Shown here in pieces: positions 1-6,498 of a stretch of 10,459 bases of DNA (the first letter of the stretch is position 1; every line of letters begins with the position of its first letter). The position numbers were made by a program, and so were the translations under genes. Location: NCBI GenBank assembly GCA_023136785.1, contig JAGLQP010000028.1, positions 1 to 10,459 on the forward strand, in the 5' to 3' direction. The notes beneath the pieces are model-generated. The model ran no database searches, had not been told where the DNA came from, and saw nothing but the letters and a program-made list of their open reading frames with translations. This stretch comes from Spirochaetales bacterium. GTDB taxonomy: Bacteria; Spirochaetota; Spirochaetia; SZUA-6; DRHE01.

Positions 1-1
1 C

Positions 2-898
2 GCAGCGCTTAAAAAATATGGCTTCAAGGACATCTGTGCGGTAGAGAACAAAACCGTGGTAACCCGTCCCAAATACGGTGAAAAGAACAATAACCTGGAC
101 CGTGTGTACAAAAGGCACAACATTCCTGTGCTTTACAACTTCGAACCCGAAGACATTGCCTGGATCAGGTACAATCCAAAATCCACCATGACCGTGCTGT
201 CCAGGCTGTTCCCGGAGGGTATACCCATTCCCGACTTCTTTATAGGAAAGAACATAATCCACCTCCCCACCATGAAATGCCACATCTATACGACCACAAC
301 CGGTGCGATGAAAAATGCATTCGGGGGATTGCTGAGCACAAAACGCCACGACACCCATTCCTGGATCCACAACACGCTGGTCGATCTGTTAAAAATTCAA
401 AAGGAGATACACACCGGTATATTTGCCGTCATGGACGGTACAACCGCAGGAAATGGTCCCGGACCGAGGACCCTGATCCCGGTACGCACCGACTGTATCC
501 TTGCAGGTTCTGACCAGGTAGCCATCGATGCAGTTGCCGCGCGCATCATGGGTTTTCATCCCATGGACATCGACTACATCAGAATTGCCGACGAGCAGGG
601 ATTGGGAAACGGTAACACCGGAAATATAGAACTTGTTGGTGATGATATTTCGGGACTCAATCTGCACTTTCATGTGGGGAGCAACCTTGCAAGCCGCTTT
701 GGACGCCTCCTCTGGTTCAGCCCCTTTATGGTTTTGCAGAAACTCTTCTTCCGCACACCGCTGGTGTATCTATTCGTCCTTGCTTCGGACTTGTATCACG
801 ACAAATACTGGTGGAAAAAGCATGGAGAAGGCATATTTGAGGATTGGAAAAAAACGAGCCCCTGGGGCACACTGTGGACGCAGTATTTTCATTCTTGA
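2..898 (+). CDS. DUF362 family protein, 3' part (5' end outside window)
   Basis: The reading frame is open from base 2 to the TGA at 896-898, so the start lies left of the window. The GTG at 56 is only an internal codon, because the frame upstream of it (AALKKYGFKD...) reads as ordinary protein. About 298 residues are visible; DUF362 proteins as I recall them are often near 300-400 aa. The family signature is clear: a MDGTTAGNGPGP segment at about 431-466, then AGSDQVAIDAVAARIMGF at 503-556. The C-terminal part (about 700-800) is hydrophobic and aromatic and may contact the membrane, followed by a Trp-rich tail. DUF362 has no agreed function that I can state; some members occur with ferredoxin-type iron-sulfur domains, and none is visible here. 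Base composition looks more AT-rich than in the following genes, and a 90-base gap with a hairpin separates it from the operon, so it is probably a separate transcription unit. Confidence 0.85.
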   Translation, partial: AALKKYGFKDICAVENKTVVTRPKYGEKNNNLDRVYKRHNIPVLYNFEPEDIAWIRYNPKSTMTVLSRLFPEGIPIPDFFIGKNIIHLPTMKCHIYTTTTGAMKNAFGGLLSTKRHDTHSWIHNTLVDLLKIQKEIHTGIFAVMDGTTAGNGPGPRTLIPVRTDCILAGSDQVAIDAVAARIMGFHPMDIDYIRIADEQGLGNGNTGNIELVGDDISGLNLHFHVGSNLASRFGRLLWFSPFMVLQKLFFRTPLVYLFVLASDLYHDKYWWKKHGEGIFEDWKKTSPWGTLWTQYFHS

Positions 899-921
899 CT
901 TGATGTACTGTTCCGAGTAGC

Positions 922-947
922 ATGTTCACCAGATACCTGGTGTGCAT
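922..947. repeat. Imperfect hairpin / palindrome in the gap before the operon
   Basis: Left arm ATGTTCACCAG (922-932), loop ATAC, right arm CTGGTGTGCAT (937-947). The inner six pairs are perfect, followed by one T-T mismatch, one T-G wobble and three more pairs. It lies 24 bases after the DUF362 stop and about 40 bases before the ATG at 989. There is no run of T directly after it, so it is not a classic intrinsic terminator. It may be a weak terminator for the first gene or an operator for the operon. No convincing -35/-10 pair was found near it. Confidence 0.5.
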
Positions 948-988
948 CATTACGTCTATTGATAAACCGCAGTCCTCGGCAGCACGTT

Positions 989-3475
989 ATGAGCGAAAAC
1001 CCGGAGGCTTCCGCACCCCCAATTTCCCAACGGTGGACGAAGACTATTTCCACACCAGGACTGCTGCCTTCACTCATCGTGCTCGTCGCAGGAGCTTCCG
1101 CGGGTTTTTTTACCTGGACTTTCACGGTTACGAAGACAACCCTTCACTCCTACATCTTCTTCAATAACCTGGCCGTGGCGGAGCGGACCCGGCTTATTCT
1201 CCTCATAGCTGCAGGTGCCCTCCTGTTTTTCACTGCGTGGAACCTGCTCGCCTTTGCCTTATCACGCAATCACAGAAGACGAAGCCTGACCCTGGACCAA
1301 AGCGCCGTCTTTTTTTCAACAGGCGCGCTCCTTGGTTTCTGGCCCTTTCTGTCCGTGCAGGCGATCGAGGTATTTTATACATTTCATCTCTTCTTCCTCG
1401 CCATCGGATTCATCGCAGTGACGTTTCTGATCGCATACCAGTTCAACAGGAAAATCCCTCCAGGCCGCGGCCCACTTTTCAAGGGCATTGTCGAAGCAAA
1501 CCGTCTCAGTCTCCTGCTGCTTGTCCTGTTCGCCCTGGCCTACGCGGTTTTCTTCACCGCATACACCCTGGGCCGACACCGGTCATTCCATTCCTATGCC
1601 TTTGATCTGGGCTGGCAGCATCAGGCCTTCTACACACTGCTTCACACGGGGAATCCGCGGATCACCCTCTGGGTCACCCTCGATCATCTGGGCAACCATT
1701 TTCAGCCCCTCTACTACCTGCTGGCGCCGATCTACGCTCTGCACCAGGATGCCACCACCCTACTCGTCCTTCAGACGATCCTGCTGGCTGTCGGAGCCAT
1801 TCCCCTTTATCTGATCGCCAGGAGAAGACTCGGGAATCCCTGGACCGCCCTGATCATCGCCGTGGTCTACCTGCTGTACCCGGCCCTGCACGGAATAAAC
1901 AACTTCGACTTCCACGGCCTGGCCCTTCTCATTCCCTTCGCCTGTTTTTTACTGTATGCGCTGGAAACTGAAAAGTTTCGCCTGTTCTGGGTCTTCTTTG
2001 CCCTGGCATTGATAACCAGGGAAGACACGGCGATTTCTCTATCCGGGGTGGGACTGTATCTTCTTCTAGACCGGCGCCGTCGCAAACTGGGACTCGCCGT
2101 CCTGGCCGTTTGTGTTGGCTACTTTCTATTTGTGTTGACGATGATGTCCGCCCTCGACGGCTACGCCGACCTGCAGAACTATTCGGCCTTGGTGGTACCG
2201 GAGCACCAGAACTTCACAGGTGTGCTCTTTACCCTGTTCACCAATCCCCGGTTTGTGTTCCAGCACGTGTTCTTCAATACGGAGAAGATCGAGTACCTGC
2301 TGCAAATCCTAATTCCCGTCATATTCCTTCCCCTGTTCGCCGGTAAGAGAATTGTCCTGCTCCTGCCGGGCCTGGCGATCATGCTGCTGTCCAATATGTT
2401 TTTCAACTACTCGATCTGCTGTCCCTACTCGGCCCACATCATCCCGTACGTGTTCTTCCTGACCATCCTCGGAATCCAGAGGATACGGGCCAGACGCCCC
2501 GGCATCAGGATCTCTGCGCTGGTCCTGCCCCTTCTGATTGCCGGAGCCCTGATGAACTACCAGTTCGGCCTGATTTTCTCCAAACGTTTTCCCGGCTTTA
2601 TGCAGCCGACTGACCGGCAGCGAACGGTCTACTCCTTTTTCGAGCAGATTCCAAAGGAGGCTTCCCTGACCACCACGAGGCGTCTTGCACCGCACCTGGC
2701 GGCCCGAACCCGGATACACCTGCTCCAGGCGCCTCACCCGGACACGGACTATATCCTGATCGACCTGGATCTGCCCGAGCCTGCCATCGATACCCACGAG
2801 CATTGGTACCAGGCGCAGGATCCAGATCACCTCCGGGCACGGAGCTACATCCTGTCCCGGTTGCAAAGCCGGGACTACGGCGTGGTGCGGTTCGAGGAGG
2901 GCTTCATTCTTCTCAAGAAGGGATCCGATACCCGGAGCAACGAATCCATCGCCGGAAGCATCCGCTCCATAACCTACACCGACAAACCCACTATCATCCC
3001 TTACTACAGTGATCCGGCGGAAGAGGTGAATGCCCCCAGGTATTCCGAGTCAGATTTGTTCCAGACCTTCCTGAAGAGCCATTCCCGGGACACGATCGTC
3101 CTGGCGGGAAGAGGCGATGCAGCCGGTAAGCTTTCCTATCTCTGCAAGAAATACATGATGATGAGAGGCTCGAACATCCACACTCTGCATCGAGGCGGTT
3201 CCTACCTGGCTGTGATTCAGGATGGCAAGGTTGTCCTGGAAATCATCGACAACGATTGGCCCGTGGCACTCCGGAGTTCCGGATCTACTGTTCTGCAGTC
3301 TCTGTACCCGGATCTGCAGCTGGCTGTCTATTCATCGGGAAGCAAGCATGACGGCCGGGCTTCGATCCGAATCTCCGGTCAGGAACATTCCCCAAACCAA
3401 CCAGGGATGAATGCTGTTGTTCTCGATTATCTGGGACGGGTGAAGGAGCAGGCCGTGTATAACACGGGAAGGTAG
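989..3475 (+). CDS. DUF2079 (GT-C-like) polytopic membrane protein with ILEI/FAM3-like C-terminal tail
   Basis: 828 aa from the ATG at 989; an in-frame TTG at 959 would add ten residues. Neither has a good Shine-Dalgarno, and ATG is preferred because the added residues look unstructured. Hydrophobic segments at about residues 25-47, 68-91, 105-122 and 129-150 form an extra N-terminal bundle. The DUF2079 core starts near 172 and shows FDLGWQHQAF (D206), LDHLGNHFQP (D232, H233, H237), NNFDFHG (D307, H309) and TREDTA (E345, D346). Acidic and His residues in loops between helices fit a GT-C glycosyltransferase that uses a lipid-linked sugar donor outside the inner membrane; as I recall, DUF2079 is grouped with GT-C families, but catalysis here is inference. 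From about 534 the protein is soluble. The last 140 residues resemble an ILEI/FAM3 domain with its halves in swapped order. It is first in the operon and is followed by the GT2 gene after 7 bases. The role most like a known one is the final transferase (ArnT-like). Confidence 0.8.
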   Translation: MSENPEASAPPISQRWTKTISTPGLLPSLIVLVAGASAGFFTWTFTVTKTTLHSYIFFNNLAVAERTRLILLIAAGALLFFTAWNLLAFALSRNHRRRSLTLDQSAVFFSTGALLGFWPFLSVQAIEVFYTFHLFFLAIGFIAVTFLIAYQFNRKIPPGRGPLFKGIVEANRLSLLLLVLFALAYAVFFTAYTLGRHRSFHSYAFDLGWQHQAFYTLLHTGNPRITLWVTLDHLGNHFQPLYYLLAPIYALHQDATTLLVLQTILLAVGAIPLYLIARRRLGNPWTALIIAVVYLLYPALHGINNFDFHGLALLIPFACFLLYALETEKFRLFWVFFALALITREDTAISLSGVGLYLLLDRRRRKLGLAVLAVCVGYFLFVLTMMSALDGYADLQNYSALVVPEHQNFTGVLFTLFTNPRFVFQHVFFNTEKIEYLLQILIPVIFLPLFAGKRIVLLLPGLAIMLLSNMFFNYSICCPYSAHIIPYVFFLTILGIQRIRARRPGIRISALVLPLLIAGALMNYQFGLIFSKRFPGFMQPTDRQRTVYSFFEQIPKEASLTTTRRLAPHLAARTRIHLLQAPHPDTDYILIDLDLPEPAIDTHEHWYQAQDPDHLRARSYILSRLQSRDYGVVRFEEGFILLKKGSDTRSNESIAGSIRSITYTDKPTIIPYYSDPAEEVNAPRYSESDLFQTFLKSHSRDTIVLAGRGDAAGKLSYLCKKYMMMRGSNIHTLHRGGSYLAVIQDGKVVLEIIDNDWPVALRSSGSTVLQSLYPDLQLAVYSSGSKHDGRASIRISGQEHSPNQPGMNAVVLDYLGRVKEQAVYNTGR
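3056..3463 (+). other. ILEI/FAM3-like region inside the DUF2079 protein
   Basis: Residues about 690-746 (LFQTFLKSHSRDTIVLAG to VIQDGK) resemble the second half of the ILEI fold, where the family has a FL....DGTIVL strand, an Asp-rich turn, a helix, a GS.....L stretch and a Gly-rich end. Residues about 778-825 (YSSGSKHDGRASIRISG, PGMNAVVLD, GRVKEQAVYNT) resemble the first half, with the family pattern G.NVVVLD..TG.V....FDT. The order is therefore reversed relative to the usual domain, and the gene stops three residues after YNT. This comes from memory of the family pattern, not from a search. ILEI domains are lectin-like in some proteins, so acceptor or glycan binding is possible. Confidence 0.5.
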
Positions 3476-3482
3476 GTTCACG

Positions 3483-4436
3483 ATGAGCCCGAAGGAACAA
3501 AAAGCAGTGACCGTATCGATTGTCATTCCCGTCTACAACGAGGAGGGGAATATTTCCCTGCTAATGGAAAAGCTGGAGCAGGTTCTGGCCGACCTCAGCT
3601 ACGAGATCCTCTTTGTGGACGACGGCAGCAGCGACGGAACCCTGGAGAAAATCAAAGCGCTCCGCAGGTCCAAGCCTCATCTTCACTACCTCTCCCTTTC
3701 CCGCAACTTCGGCCATCAGAATGCCCTGAAGGCGGGTTTGGACCAAGCTTCGGGGGACTGCGTGATCACTATGGACGGGGACCTCCAGCACCCTCCGGCG
3801 GTGATACCCATGATGCTGGAAAAATGGCGGGAGGGGTTCGAGGTGGTGTACACGATCCGTGACGACGGCCGCGCCGTACCCTTCTTCAAACGTACGACGG
3901 CCCGTTTGTTCTACGGCTTGATCAATCTGATCGCCGAGGTGAGAGTCCAGGAAGGTACGGCGGATTTTAGACTCCTGGATAGATCCGTGGTCGACGTGTT
4001 GAAGAATATGAACGAGAGCTCCCCCTTCTATCGGGGTATCGTTCCCTGGACCGGCTTTCGTCAAACCGGTCTGCACTTCAAACCGCTTCCCAGAAACGCC
4101 GGGCGCTCCAAGTACTCCCTCGGCCGGATGCTATCCTTCGCTCTCTGCGGCCTGGTTTCCTTTAGCATTATGCCGCTGCGTTTAGCCACCGTTTTGGGTT
4201 TTACCATGGCCCTGACCGGTTTCATCGTCGGGCTGAAGGCGGTGATTGAGTACCTGTTTACCAGCAATACGGTGCCGGGATGGGCTTCCACCATCGTTGC
4301 GGTCGTGCTCGTGGGAGGCGTGCAGCTCATCATCCTCGGGATCATCGGCGAGTACCTCGGCAAGCTGGTGGTGGAGTCGAAGAAGCGGCCCCACTACATC
4401 ATCCGCGAGTACAGTGTGGAGGGAAGCAAGAAATGA
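3483..4436 (+). CDS. GT2 polyprenyl-phosphate glycosyltransferase with two C-terminal TM helices (ArnC/GtrB/DPM1 type)
   Basis: 317 aa, ATG at 3483, 7 bases after the previous stop, with a modest GGTAGG about 6 bases upstream. The N-terminal GT-A domain shows VSIVIPVYNEEGN near residue 10, FVDDGSSDGT with D46/D47, SRNFGHQNAL, and MDGDLQHPP with the DxD metal-binding pair D98/D100. Further on are DFRLLDRSVV, RGIVPWTGFRQ and the basic GRSKYSLGRML motif just before the membrane part. Two hydrophobic hairpin helices follow (about residues 218-258 and 262-295), ending in GEYLGKL and a basic tail. This arrangement is standard for enzymes that move a sugar from a nucleotide donor onto undecaprenyl- or dolichyl-phosphate on the cytoplasmic face. 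All key residues are present and the length is normal. The sugar cannot be read from the sequence. The stop overlaps the next start (ATGA), so the next gene is likely translationally coupled. Confidence 0.92.
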   Translation: MSPKEQKAVTVSIVIPVYNEEGNISLLMEKLEQVLADLSYEILFVDDGSSDGTLEKIKALRRSKPHLHYLSLSRNFGHQNALKAGLDQASGDCVITMDGDLQHPPAVIPMMLEKWREGFEVVYTIRDDGRAVPFFKRTTARLFYGLINLIAEVRVQEGTADFRLLDRSVVDVLKNMNESSPFYRGIVPWTGFRQTGLHFKPLPRNAGRSKYSLGRMLSFALCGLVSFSIMPLRLATVLGFTMALTGFIVGLKAVIEYLFTSNTVPGWASTIVAVVLVGGVQLIILGIIGEYLGKLVVESKKRPHYIIREYSVEGSKK

Positions 4437-5326
4437 GAGTCGTCGTCCACGCCGATGATCTGGGGATTTGCCGCAGCATCACCGACGGGATCATCGAGAC
4501 GCACCGAGAGGGCTGTGTCCGGCGCACCAGCATCGTCGCCAACGGAGAGGCTTTCCAGTACGCCGTGGAGAGGTTGCAGGAGTTTCCGGAGCTGGCCTGG
4601 TCGGTCCATTTGAATCTGGTGGAGGGCCGCTGCCTCGGTCCAAAGCAGGAGCTGTCTCTGCTGGTCGACAAACGGGGATGGTTCAAGCAGAGCTTCCTCC
4701 GTCTCCTATTGCTGTATCTGTTCGTGCCTTGGTGTAGAGCCAGGCTCCGCCGTCAGGTTCGGACCGAGCTGAACGCCCAGATCGAGCGGGTGCGGGGAGC
4801 CCTGAAGCCCCTTCACATCCGCGTCGACAGCCATCGCTACGTTCATCTCCTGCCCTTTGTGTTCGCAGTCGTGATGGAACGCTCTTCAGCCTGGAGGGTA
4901 CGCGAGATCCGGATCGTGGATGAACCGCTGTTCACTCGCACAGCCGGGCTTCGGGGTCTGGGCGGGCTGATTTCCGCAAACCTTCTAAAAGCTGTCGTAC
5001 TCCGGATTCTATCGAAGCTGTGCCGGCGACAGCTCCGCTGTCGGAGTATCGGTTCACCCGAGCGCTTTCTCGGCGTGCTGTTCTCAGGCAGAATGTCCGC
5101 CCGCGTGGTGTGCAGGGGGCTGAGGAAGATTGCCCGCCGTCCATCCGCTCTGGATGGAGAAGTGGAAGTTCTCTTCCACCCCGGTCCGGCCGACCCGAGG
5201 GATCGGGCCGTGTGGAAGGAGAATCCCCGGCAGAGTCAATTCTACTTCTCCTCAGGCCGCGCCGTGGAGACCGAAGCACTGCTTTCGCAGGAGCTTCGTT
5301 CTTATATTGAATCGGAGGATCTATGA
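4433..5326 (+). CDS. ChbG/YdjC-type carbohydrate deacetylase
   Basis: 297 aa from the ATG at 4433, which overlaps the GT2 stop as ATGA and has GGAGGG at 4418-4423. The frame is open further upstream, but that part only shadows the GT2 gene. The fold signature is VVVHADDLG at the N-terminus (D8, D9), SVHLNL (H59), RVDSHRYVHLLP (D132, H134, H138) and LFHPG (H249) near the end. Members of this family remove N-acetyl groups from sugars with a divalent metal held by Asp and His. Family members often read DxHxHxH in the third motif; here the middle His is Tyr136 while H134 and H138 remain, so a working metal site is still likely. Next to a polyprenyl-phosphate GT2 it probably acts on the lipid-linked sugar, as ArnD does after ArnC, although ArnD belongs to a different (NodB) family. 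The C-terminus overlaps the methyltransferase start. Confidence 0.87.
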   Translation: MRVVVHADDLGICRSITDGIIETHREGCVRRTSIVANGEAFQYAVERLQEFPELAWSVHLNLVEGRCLGPKQELSLLVDKRGWFKQSFLRLLLLYLFVPWCRARLRRQVRTELNAQIERVRGALKPLHIRVDSHRYVHLLPFVFAVVMERSSAWRVREIRIVDEPLFTRTAGLRGLGGLISANLLKAVVLRILSKLCRRQLRCRSIGSPERFLGVLFSGRMSARVVCRGLRKIARRPSALDGEVEVLFHPGPADPRDRAVWKENPRQSQFYFSSGRAVETEALLSQELRSYIESEDL

Positions 5327-6018
5327 ACTGGATCGACTACTGGGACACGGATCGAATCTTTCATTCCATGATGGAACGTATGACCCGCTACTTTTTCGAG
5401 ACCTCCCGGGACCTGCTGAACCTCCGGCAAATGGAGGTGGTGCTCGACTTTGGCTGCGGACCCGGGTATCTCGTAGAGAGTCTCCATGGGTTGGTCAAGG
5501 AGATTCACGGGGTGGATACCTCCCCGCAGATGATCTCGGAGTGCCGCGGCAAGTTCCGTGGCTGCAGCAACGTCTTCTTCCACACCCTGGCTCATGACCG
5601 CTACACGGACCTCTCCTTTCTGAAGCACAGAGGGTTTACGATGACCCTGGTCGTGAGCGTGGTGCAATATTTCCGCTCCGTGAGGGATGTGGCGGACCTG
5701 ATTCGCAGCGTGGCCGCCATCTCCGTCCCGGGGGCTTCGCTGTTGATCGCCGATATTCCGACAAAGAGCCTCCCCCTGCTCGATACGATCGAACTGGTAA
5801 AATCTTGCCGGCAGGAAGGATTCCTGATCGAGTGCATCAGTTTTCTCGCTCAGACCCGCTTCTCCCGGTACTCTCGCATACGAGCCGAACAGGGGCTGCT
5901 CTGCCTGCCCGTGCAAACGCTGGAGGGACTGATCGGCGAGCTGAATCTGAAGGCGGAAATCCTGACGGATCCTCTGACCTACAATCACCGGCGGGTGCAT
6001 CTGCTGGTTCATCTATAG
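5323..6018 (+). CDS. Class I SAM-dependent methyltransferase
   Basis: 231 aa, ATG at 5323 inside an ATGA overlap with the deacetylase stop, with GGAGG at 5314-5318. Motif I is VLDFGCGPGYL (D42, G44, G46, G48) and the acidic residue that binds the SAM ribose is D65 in GVDTSPQM. A third strand, TLVVSVVQYF, and a following SLLIADIP strand fit the Rossmann-like fold of small-molecule methyltransferases. No substrate-specific motif is recognisable. Its place between a deacetylase and a flippase-like gene suggests it methylates the lipid-linked sugar or its freed amino group, but this is inference. It has no membrane segment, so it should act on the cytoplasmic side before flipping. Confidence 0.88.
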   Translation: MNWIDYWDTDRIFHSMMERMTRYFFETSRDLLNLRQMEVVLDFGCGPGYLVESLHGLVKEIHGVDTSPQMISECRGKFRGCSNVFFHTLAHDRYTDLSFLKHRGFTMTLVVSVVQYFRSVRDVADLIRSVAAISVPGASLLIADIPTKSLPLLDTIELVKSCRQEGFLIECISFLAQTRFSRYSRIRAEQGLLCLPVQTLEGLIGELNLKAEILTDPLTYNHRRVHLLVHL

Positions 6019-6023
6019 GAGGG
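6017..6023 (+). promoter_or_regulatory. Strong Shine-Dalgarno AGGAGGG driving the 21-codon ORF
   Basis: AGGAGGG sits 7 bases before the ATG at 6031 and overlaps the TAG stop of the methyltransferase (6016-6018). It is the best ribosome site in the window. It serves the tiny ORF and not the transporter 72 bases further on. Confidence 0.7.
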
Positions 6024-6030
6024 TAGACCG

Positions 6031-6096
6031 ATGCAGAACAAAGCGGCTTGCAAGGTATTGCAAAAGACAGCCTGGAAGAGGTGCGGCCATGATTAA
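6031..6096 (+). CDS. 21-residue leader-like peptide overlapping the transporter start
   Basis: ATG at 6031 to TAA at 6094-6096 encodes MQNKAACKVLQ followed by KTAWKRCGHD, 21 residues, basic, with two Cys. It begins after a near-ideal Shine-Dalgarno, and its stop lies just past the ATG of the transporter (6089), an 8-base overlap in another frame. That is the layout of a translational-coupling leader: ribosomes ending on it would be placed at the transporter start. It has no membrane segment and no family that I recognise. It could also simply be the remnant of a longer gene. Confidence 0.5.
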   Translation: MQNKAACKVLQKTAWKRCGHD

Positions 6097-6412
6097 ATAT
6101 CTCCTGGTTCCCCTCGGCGCAGCTCTGTCCGCCCTGGCACAGATCGGTCTCAAGAAAACCTCGACCTTCAGCAGCTGGAGCAGTGAGTGGATCCTGTACC
6201 TGCTGCTGAGCTGTTCCCTCTACGGAATCTCCTTCTTTGTCTATCTCTACCTGCTCAGGCGGTTTCCGATCAGCAAAATCTACCCAGTCATGGCAGTGGT
6301 GGTCATCCTGATCATCACCGGGTACGGTATGGTTATCGGGGAGACGATCACCCCGCGCCACCTGATCGGTGTGCTCCTGGGTGTGGGCGCTGTGTACCTG
6401 CTTCTGATTTGA
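6089..6412 (+). CDS. SMR/EamA-type four-helix transporter (ArnE/ArnF-like)
   Basis: 107 aa, ATG at 6089, GAGG about 8 bases upstream. Four hydrophobic helices fill the protein: residues about 3-20, 33-55, 65-84 and 88-106. The first carries ALSALAQIGLKK, which matches the Ala/Gln-containing helix 1 of ArnE/ArnF-type proteins. The later RRFPISKIYPVMAVVVIL segment is typical of the small multidrug-resistance and EamA group. The helix 1 Glu that drives drug export in EmrE is not present at the usual place, which favours a lipid-linked substrate over drug efflux. At this size it must form a dimer. Only one such gene is present, unlike the ArnE-ArnF pair, so a homodimer is likely. As last gene of the operon it is a good candidate for flipping the undecaprenyl-phosphate sugar made by the preceding enzymes. 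Confidence 0.82.
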   Translation: MIKYLLVPLGAALSALAQIGLKKTSTFSSWSSEWILYLLLSCSLYGISFFVYLYLLRRFPISKIYPVMAVVVILIITGYGMVIGETITPRHLIGVLLGVGAVYLLLI

Positions 6413-6498
6413 GGATACAGATTCCGGGGGCCAAGAGGTGGCCGAACACAGGGTCCGCTTGCCCAATCCTCCCCGGACGGATATATTCGCTCTAGGTC

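Noticed and set aside
4280..4432. Upstream extension of the deacetylase frame into the GT2 gene
   Set aside because: The HADDLG motif sits right after the ATG at 4433, which has GGAGGG before it; the upstream part is a shadow of the GT2 gene.
5302..6012. Long antisense frame (236 codons) opposite the methyltransferase
   Set aside because: The plus strand carries clear SAM-binding motifs, ribosome site and ATGA overlap; the antisense frame has no recognisable motif.
6452..6482. GTCCG...CGGAC inverted repeat between transporter and helicase
   Set aside because: Five-pair stem with a loop of about 16 bases and no T-run; too weak to call a terminator or operator.
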